Source of the DNA: Brevibacillus_D fluminis_A
GTDB lineage: Bacteria > Bacillota > Bacilli > Brevibacillales > Brevibacillaceae
Reading direction: 5' to 3'
Length of the DNA stretch: 64,000 bases
NCBI RefSeq assembly: GCF_052072235.1
Contig: NZ_CM125436.1
Span: 1,048,001-1,112,000, forward strand
The translations under genes were made by a program, and so were the position numbers. Under the pieces are notes generated by a model that was not told where the DNA came from, made no database searches, and worked only from the letters and a program-made list of their open reading frames with translations. Shown piece after piece: positions 9,570 through 16,890 of this stretch; the first letter of the stretch is position 1; every line of letters begins with the position of its first letter.

Positions 9570-9598
9570 TTGACGCGTGCCATGTTTAGCGGTATATT
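9570..9598 (+). promoter_or_regulatory. Sigma-A promoter of gpx-ohrR
   Basis: TTGACG (9570-9575) and TATATT (9593-9598) have ideal 17-bp spacing, about 60 bp before the gpx start. The expected transcription start is near 9605. Confidence 0.65.
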
Positions 9599-9617
9599 TA
9601 TATGCAAATAAATTGTT

Positions 9618-9632
9618 TACAATCTAATTGCG
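9618..9632. promoter_or_regulatory. Candidate OhrR operator
   Basis: TACAATCTAATTGCG fits the palindrome TACAATT-N-AATTGTA recognised by OhrR-family regulators at 11 of 14 arm positions. It sits just downstream of the predicted transcription start of an operon that itself encodes an OhrR homologue, so autorepression is likely. Confidence 0.5.
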
Positions 9633-9657
9633 CGTTAATAAAAAAGGAGGAATAACC

Positions 9658-10149
9658 ATGTCCGTTCATGATTTCACTGTTAAAACCATCAAAAACGAGG
9701 AAAAATCTTTGGCTGACTACAAAGGAAAGACGCTGCTGATCGTCAATACCGCCAGCAAATGCGGGCTGACGCCGCATTACAAAGGATTGCAGGAGCTGTA
9801 CGAAACATATCGCGAGAAGGGCTTGGTCGTTTTAGGCTTCCCTTGCAACCAGTTCATGAACCAGGAGCCGGGAACGGAAGAAGAAATCCAGTCGTTTTGC
9901 GAATTGAACTACAATGTCAGCTTCCCGCTTTTTGCCAAAATCAATGTCAAAGGCGAGAATGCCCACCCGCTGTATCGCTATCTGGTCGAAAATACGCCGG
10001 AGCCGTACAAAACAGGGGATATCGAATGGAATTTCGTCAAGTTCCTCGTGGACGGGAATGGACAGATCGTCAAGCAATACAGCGCACGCACCGAACCGGA
10101 AGCGATCGCACCGGACATCGAGAAAACGCTGGCTGGTGAACCGGTGTAA
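9658..10149 (+). CDS. gpx: Glutathione peroxidase-like thiol peroxidase
   Basis: 163 residues, thioredoxin fold. The peroxidatic Cys35 lies in NTASKCGLT; Gln65 in FPCNQF and Trp124 in IEWNFVKF complete the Gpx catalytic triad. Cys81 is a candidate resolving cysteine, so electrons probably come from thioredoxin. It reduces organic or hydrogen peroxides in the cytoplasm. AAAGGAGGAA precedes the start at 9658; an in-frame start 30 bases earlier lies within the operator region and is unlikely. Its stop overlaps the ohrR start (TAATG), so the two are translationally coupled. Confidence 0.93.
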   Translation: MSVHDFTVKTIKNEEKSLADYKGKTLLIVNTASKCGLTPHYKGLQELYETYREKGLVVLGFPCNQFMNQEPGTEEEIQSFCELNYNVSFPLFAKINVKGENAHPLYRYLVENTPEPYKTGDIEWNFVKFLVDGNGQIVKQYSARTEPEAIAPDIEKTLAGEPV

Positions 10150-10604
10150 TGGAGAAAGAGAACCTGCTTTTGCTGGACAACCAGCTCTGCTTCTCCATCT
10201 ACGCCTGCTCGCGGGAGATCAGCCGTCTGTACCGGCCGGTTTTGGATGAACTCGGCTTGACGTATCCGCAGTATTTGGTTTTGCTCGTCCTCTGGGAGCA
10301 GGAGGTATGCAATGTGAAGGAGCTGGGGGAACGGCTGTTTTTGGACTCCGGCACGCTGACGCCGATGCTGAAGCGTATGGAAGCAGCAGGTCTGATCACT
10401 CGGCAGCGTTCGCAGACCGATGAGCGGGTGGTTGTTGTCCGCTTAACCGAGCAGGGCCAGGCGCTGAAAGCGCGCGCTTACTGTATTCCCGAATCGCTGC
10501 TTGCCAAAAGCGGCATATCCGAAGGCGAGTTCGCGGGCATGCTGAGCCAGTTCCGGCAGCTGCTTACCCGGATTCATCAGAGCAATGAGGAAACAAATCC
10601 ATGA
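10149..10604 (+). CDS. ohrR: OhrR-type MarR-family peroxide-sensing repressor
   Basis: 151 residues with a MarR winged helix (LDSGTLTPMLKRMEAAGLI, then a RSQTDERVVVVRLT wing). The N-terminus LLDNQLCFSIYACSREI closely resembles Bacillus OhrR, and Cys14 aligns with its reactive cysteine (Cys15). When oxidised by organic hydroperoxides it should leave its operator. A second Cys at residue 20 and another near 55 could allow disulfide formation. It overlaps the 3' end of gpx by one base. Here it controls a gpx gene instead of the usual ohr. Confidence 0.9.
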   Translation: MEKENLLLLDNQLCFSIYACSREISRLYRPVLDELGLTYPQYLVLLVLWEQEVCNVKELGERLFLDSGTLTPMLKRMEAAGLITRQRSQTDERVVVVRLTEQGQALKARAYCIPESLLAKSGISEGEFAGMLSQFRQLLTRIHQSNEETNP

Positions 10605-10670
10605 AGATCAAAGGCAGATCCCGTCACGAGAGGCGGGATACCTGATCGTTGCCCGAAAGACAACAACGAA

Positions 10671-10712
10671 AAAAGCGTCTGCGCTTCTCGAAAGCGCCGG
10701 CGCTTTTTTTTC
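10671..10712 (+). terminator. Terminator of the gpx-ohrR operon
   Basis: Hairpin arms GCGTCTGCGCTT and AAGCGCCGGCGC pair with one mismatch and one wobble and are followed by eight T. Confidence 0.8.
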
Positions 10713-10843
10713 GCGCAAAAATCAAAAACGATAAAATCGTGCAGATTTTGTGCTGGGAAAACGAAAATCCGCGCCCGGTTTGTTCTTTATAATAAAAATA
10801 GACAAAAAAATCAGACCGTTTGATAACCCAAGGAGGATGGAAC

Positions 10844-11917
10844 ATGCCAACGATACAGGAATACTTGATTCAGCTCGATGCGATTCACGGCGTATCGGGT
10901 GATGAGGAGCGAGTGGCTGCCTACATGAAAGAGCAGATCGCACCTTACGTAGACGAGCATTACGAGGATGCGCTCGGCAACCAGATTTTCGTGAAGAAAG
11001 GCAGCCATCCCGACTTGAAGCTGATGCTCGCGGCGCATATGGACGAGATCGGGTTCATCGTCCGTCATATCGACAAGAAAGGCTTCGTCTGGTTTTATCC
11101 CGTCGGCTACCACGATGACCGGATGGCGCTCAACCAGGTGCTGGTGATCCAGACGGAAAAAGGCCCGGTGAAAGGCTTGACCGGCGGCAAACCGGCGCAT
11201 ATCGTCACGCCTGAGGAAGCCAAGCGATCCATTCCGATCGAGGAGCTGTATCTCGACTTGGGAACGGGCAGCAAGGAAGAGACGCTTGCGCTTGGCGTAC
11301 AGGTTGGCGACTATATCGCCTTTGACAGAGCGGGGCAGTTCCTCAACGGCAGCAACCTGTTTACCGGAAAAGCGGTGGACAACCGCTCCGGCTGCGCGGT
11401 TTTGATCGAGGTGATGAAGCGGCTCGCCGCCAAAAACATCAGTCCGACCGTCTATGGCGTCGCTTCGGTCCAAGAGGAGGTCGGGTTGCGCGGCGCAGGT
11501 CCCGCCGCTTTCGCCATCGAGCCGGATGTCGCGCTGGCAATCGACGTGACGTTTGCGGGCGGTACACCGGGCATGGATGAAAAAGTCGTCGATGTCGAGC
11601 TGGGCAAAGGGCCGGCGCTCGTCTATTATGACTGGACGCCCAGCACCTCGCACGGCAACAATGTGCCGAAAAAACTGACGCGAAAGCTTGCCCAAGTAGC
11701 GGAAGCAAGCCAGATTCCGTACCAGCGCGAGGTTGTGCTGAACGGCGGCACCGATGCCTGGACGATCAGCCTGACCGGAGAAGGAGCGGTGACCGGCATC
11801 ATCTCGATTCCGACACGCTACATCCACTCGGCCATCAGCTGCGTGCGCACCGACGATATGGAGCTGACCATTCAGCTGATCGTCGCGTTTATCGAGCAGC
11901 TGCACGAGAAATTGTAG
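10844..11917 (+). CDS. M42-family aminopeptidase (glutamyl aminopeptidase/endoglucanase-like)
   Basis: 357 residues, typical of co-catalytic metal M42 peptidases such as YsdC, FrvX and PepA. The motifs AAHMDEIG (metal His and Asp), KAVDNRSG (bridging Asp), QEEVGLRGA (catalytic Glu pair) and AIDVTFAGGTPG are all present, with a late RYIHS metal His. It probably forms a large tetrahedral cytoplasmic complex that trims peptides. The start at 10844 has AAGGAGG; a form 8 codons longer lacks a site. Monocistronic, between two terminators. Confidence 0.92.
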   Translation: MPTIQEYLIQLDAIHGVSGDEERVAAYMKEQIAPYVDEHYEDALGNQIFVKKGSHPDLKLMLAAHMDEIGFIVRHIDKKGFVWFYPVGYHDDRMALNQVLVIQTEKGPVKGLTGGKPAHIVTPEEAKRSIPIEELYLDLGTGSKEETLALGVQVGDYIAFDRAGQFLNGSNLFTGKAVDNRSGCAVLIEVMKRLAAKNISPTVYGVASVQEEVGLRGAGPAAFAIEPDVALAIDVTFAGGTPGMDEKVVDVELGKGPALVYYDWTPSTSHGNNVPKKLTRKLAQVAEASQIPYQREVVLNGGTDAWTISLTGEGAVTGIISIPTRYIHSAISCVRTDDMELTIQLIVAFIEQLHEKL

Positions 11918-11932
11918 TTTTGAGAAAGGACG

Positions 11933-11957
11933 AAAACCACCCACGAGGTGGTTTTAT
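11933..11957 (+). terminator. Terminator after the M42 peptidase
   Basis: A perfect hairpin AAAACCACC / GGTGGTTTT with a 5-nt loop. It also rules out the GTG at 11948 as the start of the next gene. Confidence 0.9.
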
Positions 11958-12052
11958 TAGAAAAACATTTACATTTCCCCCTGTTTCACATTCACCCCCA
12001 GCGGGAAAAAGAATCCTGGATACATAATGACAGTTCGCTGGGGGAAAAAACG

Positions 12053-13747
12053 ATGAGAATTTCAGCTATGCTAAAAACAATTGCCTGCGTGTTTGTCTCC
12101 GTCATTATCAGCATCGTAGCTTGCGTGTTGCTGTTGAATTCCAGTTATGAAAAAGAACGTGCCGCACTATCGCGACAGGCGGAATTGAAGCAATTGGGCA
12201 TTGATCTAGCCAATGCTTCCGATTACCTGACCGAACAGGCGCGAAGATATGCCGTAACCGGGGAAAAACAGTACGTGGACAACTATTGGCGGGAGGTAAA
12301 GGAAACAAAAACACGGGACCGGGTCGTGGAAAGGCTGAAAGAATTGCAAACCCCTCAGAATGAGCTTGACTTGATTGAACAGGCAAAACAAAACTCCGAT
12401 AGTCTCGTGTCCATTGAAGATGCGGCGATGAAGGCTGTCGAACGAAACGAGCTGGACAAAGCCCGGCAGTTGATGTTTGACGATCAGTACGACCAGAAAA
12501 AAAGCATCATCATGAAGCCGATCGAAGAATTTCAGCAAAAGATGAACAGCCGTGCACAAGCAGAGGCCGATCAAGCGAAACAACAAACAGGTCTGTACCT
12601 CATCGTACTAAGCGTCCTGGTTGGCATAATCGCCGTGACTCTGTTCGTTTCAATCGCCGTGCTCTTTAAAAAATTGAAGCCGCTTCTGGTTGTCGCCAAA
12701 CGCATGGAGGAGCTATCCAGCAATGAAGGGGATCTAACGGCTCGCCTGCATGTGCAAGGCAAGGATGAAATCGCGCAACTGGCACAAGGGTTCAATTCAT
12801 TTTTGCAAAACTTGCAAATGATGATTCAAAAAATAAATGCGGCGGTTTTCCAAATCGCTTCTTCCGCGGAACAGTTGACGGCAAGCGCTGAACAAACCAG
12901 TCAGGCGACCGAGGACATCAGCACCACGATCCAGGAAATGGCGTCTGGCTCCGAACAGCAGGCGGAAAGCGTCCATCGAGGGGCAAGCACAATCAGGGAG
13001 ATGGCAGGCGGCGTCAAGGAAATCTCTCGCTTGGCCGAGGACGTATCCGAATTGGCAAAAGAGACAACCGACGCTTCGATAGCAGGAAACCAGTCGATCG
13101 GACAAGCGGTAACCCAAATGAATGAGATTCATACGACGATTCAGGGATTGGCGGCTGTGGTAACAGGTCTCGGAGAAAAATCCGGGGAAATCGGAAACAT
13201 CATTGATGTTATTACGAGCATCGCTGCCGAGACAAATCTGTTGGCCTTGAATGCCGCGATTGAGGCTGCGCGCGCTGGTGAACACGGACGAGGATTCGCA
13301 GTCGTTGCCAATGAGGTGCGCAAGCTGGCAGAGCAATCTGCAAGCTCGTCACAGCAAATTTCCGCCTTGATTACAACGATCCAAACCGAAACGGCTAAAG
13401 TGGTCCATGCCATGGAGAAAGGGACAAAGGAAGTAGCGGAGGGAATCAAGGTGGTGAACGCCGCAGGTCAATCTTTCGCACATATCCAAAGCTCGGTCCG
13501 TTCCGTCGCGGAAAAAAGCAGCCATGTTACAACTTTATCGAGGGGAGTATCGACCGGCACGGATCAGGTTGTCCAATCGATTGCACAGATTCAAGGTGTT
13601 GCAGAAGCTGCTGCATCGGGAACACAAAACGTTTCCGCAGCCTCACAGGAGCAGCTGGCTTCGATGGAAGAAATTACGTCATCAGCCGCATCACTTGCCA
13701 AAATGGCCGAAGAGCTTCAAGCGCTTGTAGGAAAATTCAAAGTCTAG
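12053..13747 (+). CDS. Methyl-accepting chemotaxis protein
   Basis: 564 residues. Transmembrane segment 1 is near residues 5-27, then an extracytoplasmic helical four-helix-bundle sensor of about 150 residues, transmembrane segment 2 near 180-205, a HAMP domain (KRMEELSSNEGDLTARL) and a long coiled-coil signalling domain with the hairpin tip AAETNLLALNAAIEAARAGE and GRGFAVVANEVRKLAEQS. It signals to CheA/CheW to steer flagella; the ligand is unknown. The ATG at 12053 follows GGGGGAA; a start 35 codons upstream lies inside a terminator. Confidence 0.93.
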   Translation: MRISAMLKTIACVFVSVIISIVACVLLLNSSYEKERAALSRQAELKQLGIDLANASDYLTEQARRYAVTGEKQYVDNYWREVKETKTRDRVVERLKELQTPQNELDLIEQAKQNSDSLVSIEDAAMKAVERNELDKARQLMFDDQYDQKKSIIMKPIEEFQQKMNSRAQAEADQAKQQTGLYLIVLSVLVGIIAVTLFVSIAVLFKKLKPLLVVAKRMEELSSNEGDLTARLHVQGKDEIAQLAQGFNSFLQNLQMMIQKINAAVFQIASSAEQLTASAEQTSQATEDISTTIQEMASGSEQQAESVHRGASTIREMAGGVKEISRLAEDVSELAKETTDASIAGNQSIGQAVTQMNEIHTTIQGLAAVVTGLGEKSGEIGNIIDVITSIAAETNLLALNAAIEAARAGEHGRGFAVVANEVRKLAEQSASSSQQISALITTIQTETAKVVHAMEKGTKEVAEGIKVVNAAGQSFAHIQSSVRSVAEKSSHVTTLSRGVSTGTDQVVQSIAQIQGVAEAAASGTQNVSAASQEQLASMEEITSSAASLAKMAEELQALVGKFKV

Positions 13748-13777
13748 GCTACACGTCGAGGACATGATCAAGAACCG

Positions 13778-13815
13778 CAGCCGTTCCTGTTTGCAATGGG
13801 AACGGCTGTCACTTT
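13778..13815 (+). terminator. Terminator after the chemoreceptor
   Basis: Arms CAGCCGTTCC / GGAACGGCTG with an 11-nt loop, followed by TCACTTTT. Confidence 0.8.
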
Positions 13816-13905
13816 TCCATAAAGAGATTTCAGAAGAGATGCCGTTAATGCGGTATAATGAAGAAAAAGGATCGCGTGCGCAGCGCATCGAAGGTGGTGT
13901 TGCGA

Positions 13906-15306
13906 GTGAAAGACAAAGAGATTGAGCTGGCTGGACGCTGGGGGCGATTCGTCCTCGAAGGAATTGTGGACACGTCCCGCGACCATTTGCTGATTACAGA
14001 CGGCGAGGGCTACATCCGCCTGATCGGCGCATCTTGCAAAGAGATGTACGGCATGGATAAAGAAGATTTATTGGGCAAAAACGTCATCGAGATGGAGCGG
14101 GAAAAGATTTTCTCCCCTTCCGTCACCCGGATGGTGATCGATGACGGAGCGCCGCGAACGATTTTGCAGGAAACGAACAAGGGGCAAAAGCTGATGGTAT
14201 CCGCCCACCCGATTTTTGCACCGGATGGCACGCTTGAAGCCGTTGTGAACTATTCGCATGATTTGACGGAAATTCTTGAGCTGAAGCGGCGGTATGAGAG
14301 CATGACCGAGCAGCTGAAGCAGTTCGAGAGCGAGATCGAGGAGCTGCGTGAAAAGAACAATGAAGGCTTCGTCGCCGTGAGCGAACCGATGAAAGCGATC
14401 GATCGCCTGATCAAGAAAGTGGCTGTGGTCGATTCCAACGTGCTTGTGCTGGGCGAGTCGGGCGTCGGCAAAAACGTCATCGCCAAGGAGATTCACCGGA
14501 ACAGCCGGCGGCAGGCCGGGCAGTTCGTCGAGATCAACTGCGGCTCGATTCCGGAAGGGCTTTTGGAGTCGGAGCTGTTCGGGTATGAAGCGGGTGCGTT
14601 TACAGGCGCGGGCAAATCGGGCAAACCGGGGATCATCGAGCTTGCCAATGAAGGCACGCTCTTTTTGGATGAGCTGGGCGAGCTGCCTTTGACGCTGCAG
14701 GCCAAGCTGCTCAAGGTCATCCAGGAAAAACGGCTGCAGCGGATCGGCAGCACCACGTACCGCGACGTCGATTTCCGCCTGATCGCGGCGACCAACCGCG
14801 ACCTCGGCAAGATGGTGAAGGAAGGGAAGTTCCGGCAAGATTTGTACTTCCGCCTGAATGTCGTGCCGATCCAGGTCCCGCCTTTACGTAATCGGCCGGA
14901 AGATATCGCGGCTCTCTTGAAGGTGATCATTCGCACGCTGAATGAGCGGTACGGGATGAACAAGCGGCTCGATGCGCAAACGACTGCGGCACTTTTGCAT
15001 TATGACTGGCCGGGCAATGTGCGCGAGCTGGAAAACGTGCTGGAGCGGATGGTCGTAACAGCCGATGAAGATGTCATCGCGGTGGCCCATCTGCCGCCGG
15101 AAATTCGCGCCGTGTCCGATCATCAGGTGAACATCGATCCGAGCGTTTCGGGCGTGTCGTTGAAGGAAGCGATCGAGCAGGTCGAGGAAAAATGGGTGCG
15201 CTATGCAGCGGAACGGTGCCGCACGACAGCGGAGATGGCGGATTTGCTCGGAATCAGCCAGCCGTCGGTCGTACGCAAGCTGCAAAAGTACCGCGTGCGG
15301 CAGTAA
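13906..15306 (+). CDS. Sigma-54-dependent activator of GABA catabolism (GabR/RocR type)
   Basis: 466 residues: a PAS sensor domain (about 25-125), a short coiled linker, the AAA+ domain with Walker A GESGVGKN, the sigma-54-contacting GAFTGA loop and GNVRELENV, and a C-terminal Fis-type helix-turn-helix (TAEMADLLGISQPSVVRKLQ). The PAS domain probably senses a GABA-related metabolite. A TATAAT at 13854-13859 overlaps an in-frame ATG at 13858; a GTG at 13906 preceded by AAGGTGG is therefore the likelier start. The neighbours gabT-gabD have a sigma-54 promoter, as in the GabR-controlled gab cluster of Bacillus thuringiensis, which fixes its role with good confidence. Confidence 0.9.
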   Translation: MKDKEIELAGRWGRFVLEGIVDTSRDHLLITDGEGYIRLIGASCKEMYGMDKEDLLGKNVIEMEREKIFSPSVTRMVIDDGAPRTILQETNKGQKLMVSAHPIFAPDGTLEAVVNYSHDLTEILELKRRYESMTEQLKQFESEIEELREKNNEGFVAVSEPMKAIDRLIKKVAVVDSNVLVLGESGVGKNVIAKEIHRNSRRQAGQFVEINCGSIPEGLLESELFGYEAGAFTGAGKSGKPGIIELANEGTLFLDELGELPLTLQAKLLKVIQEKRLQRIGSTTYRDVDFRLIAATNRDLGKMVKEGKFRQDLYFRLNVVPIQVPPLRNRPEDIAALLKVIIRTLNERYGMNKRLDAQTTAALLHYDWPGNVRELENVLERMVVTADEDVIAVAHLPPEIRAVSDHQVNIDPSVSGVSLKEAIEQVEEKWVRYAAERCRTTAEMADLLGISQPSVVRKLQKYRVRQ

Positions 15307-15372
15307 TTCAAAAGTGAAACGTCAATTCAAAATTGAATCGAGCATCTATCGGGTTTTAATTCATATTTGAAT
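15306..15372. promoter_or_regulatory. Three upstream activator sites for the gab promoter
   Basis: Three copies of ATTCA-N4-TGAAT: 15306-15319 (ATTCA-AAAG-TGAAA), 15325-15338 (ATTCA-AAAT-TGAAT) and 15359-15372 (ATTCA-TATT-TGAAT). Their centres are 19 and 34 bp apart and lie about 60-115 bp upstream of the -24/-12 promoter, the expected place for enhancer-like sites of the sigma-54 activator encoded just upstream. Confidence 0.7.
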
Positions 15373-15380
15373 AATATCAA

Positions 15381-15394
15381 TGAAAGCGTTATGC
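15381..15394. promoter_or_regulatory. Weak cre-like (CcpA) site
   Basis: TGAAAGCGTTATGC matches 12 of 14 positions of the Bacillus cre consensus TGWAARCGYTWNCW; the mismatches are at the end. It lies between the activator sites and the sigma-54 promoter, so catabolite repression of gab is possible but unproven. Confidence 0.3.
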
Positions 15395-15423
15395 AAAAAT
15401 GCGTAAAACCAGGCTTGGTTAGT

Positions 15424-15440
15424 TTGGCACGCTTTTTGCT
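15424..15440 (+). promoter_or_regulatory. Sigma-54 (-24/-12) promoter of gabTD
   Basis: TTGGCAC-N5-TTGCT is a full match to the sigma-54 consensus. The GG (15426-15427) and GC (15438-15439) dinucleotides are exactly 12 bp apart. It lies about 80 bp before gabT. Confidence 0.9.
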
Positions 15441-15518
15441 AATATAAAAGAGTGAGGTCGCACCAACCATCTTTCATTGTTTTCAAAACACTTTGCCATA
15501 GAGGAGAGGAAAGTTAAC

Positions 15519-16868
15519 ATGTCGAAACAACGTAAATTCGTAAACGTATCCGCTGGCGTACCGGGACCAAAAGCAAAAGCGATCACCGAAAGAAGACAAC
15601 AAAACGTAGCAAAAGGGATCAGCAACCTGACTCCAGTTGTCGCTGAATCCGGTAAAGGCGCGCTGCTGACTGACGTAGACGGCAACACCTTCATCGACTT
15701 TGCAGCTGCAATCGGTACTGTGAACGCAGGTCATTGTCCGGACGAAGTTGTGGCAGCGGTTAAAGCGCAGCTCGACAAATTGATCCACCCAGGCTTCAAC
15801 GTTGCGATGTACGAATCCTACATCCAACTGGCTGAAAAGCTGAACCAAATCACGCCTGGTACACATGAAAAGAAAACGATGTTTGCGAACTCCGGTGCGG
15901 AAGCGGTTGAGAACGCAGTGAAAATCGCTCGCAAATTTACAGGCCGCCCTGGAATCGTTTCCTTTACCCGCGCGTTCCATGGCCGTACCTTGCTCGGTAT
16001 GTCCCTGACAAGCAAAGTAAAACCATACAAATTCCAAATGGGGCCATTCGCACCAGCGACATACAAAGCTCCATTCCCATATCCGTTCCACAAACCAGCT
16101 TCCATGACAGATGATGAGTACGTCGATTTCTGCCTGAAGCAATTCGAAGAATTCTTCCTGACTGAAGTTGCTGCTGAAGAAGTGGCTGCTGTCATCATGG
16201 AGCCGGTACAAGGCGAAGGCGGATTCATCGTTCCTCCGAAAAAATTCGTCCAAGGCGTTGTCGAATTCTGCAAAAAGAACGGCATCCTGTTCATCGCAGA
16301 CGAGATCCAAACCGGTTTCTGCCGCACAGGTTCCATGTTCGCCATCTCTCAATTCGACGTTGTACCTGACCTCATGACCATGTCCAAATCGATTGCAGCA
16401 GGTCTACCAATCAGTGCGGTTACTGGCCGTGCAGAAGTCATGGATGCACCAAACCCGGGCGAAATCGGCGGTACGTACAACGGTTCCCCGCTCGCTTGCG
16501 TGGCAGCATTGGCTGTTATCGAAAAAATGGAGCGCGAAGACTTGGCTAGCCGTTCCCAAAAAATCGGCGAAACCATCCGCAACCACTTCTCCGCTCTGCA
16601 AGCTGAGTTCCCTGTGATCGGCGATGTTCGCGGATTGGGCGCTATGTGCGCAGTAGAATTCGTAGATCCTGCAACAGGCGCTCCTGCAAAAGAACTGGTA
16701 GGCAAACTCATCAAAGGCTGCTACGAGTCTGGCGTAATCTGCCTGTCCGCTGGCGTGAACGGAAACATCATCCGCTTCCTGTCTCCACTTGTCATCACTG
16801 ACGAACAATTGCAAGAAGGTCTGGACATCATGACCGACGTGCTGAAAAGCATCTACGTAACCAACTAA
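15519..16868 (+). CDS. gabT: 4-aminobutyrate aminotransferase
   Basis: 449 residues, a class III PLP aminotransferase of usual length. Visible motifs are NSGAEAVENAVKIAR, the FIADEIQTGFCRTG aspartate strand and the MSKSIAAGLP Schiff-base lysine. It transfers the amino group of GABA to 2-oxoglutarate, giving succinate semialdehyde and glutamate in the cytoplasm. The start at 15519 has GAGGAGAGG upstream. It is first in a two-gene operon with the semialdehyde dehydrogenase 22 bp downstream, driven by the sigma-54 promoter. Confidence 0.95.
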   Translation: MSKQRKFVNVSAGVPGPKAKAITERRQQNVAKGISNLTPVVAESGKGALLTDVDGNTFIDFAAAIGTVNAGHCPDEVVAAVKAQLDKLIHPGFNVAMYESYIQLAEKLNQITPGTHEKKTMFANSGAEAVENAVKIARKFTGRPGIVSFTRAFHGRTLLGMSLTSKVKPYKFQMGPFAPATYKAPFPYPFHKPASMTDDEYVDFCLKQFEEFFLTEVAAEEVAAVIMEPVQGEGGFIVPPKKFVQGVVEFCKKNGILFIADEIQTGFCRTGSMFAISQFDVVPDLMTMSKSIAAGLPISAVTGRAEVMDAPNPGEIGGTYNGSPLACVAALAVIEKMEREDLASRSQKIGETIRNHFSALQAEFPVIGDVRGLGAMCAVEFVDPATGAPAKELVGKLIKGCYESGVICLSAGVNGNIIRFLSPLVITDEQLQEGLDIMTDVLKSIYVTN

Positions 16869-16890
16869 TTTTGGCAGGAGGGACTCTTTC

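Noticed and set aside
11948..12052. N-terminal extension of the first chemoreceptor
   Set aside because: The GTG lies inside a perfect terminator hairpin; ATG 12053 with GGGGGAA is better.
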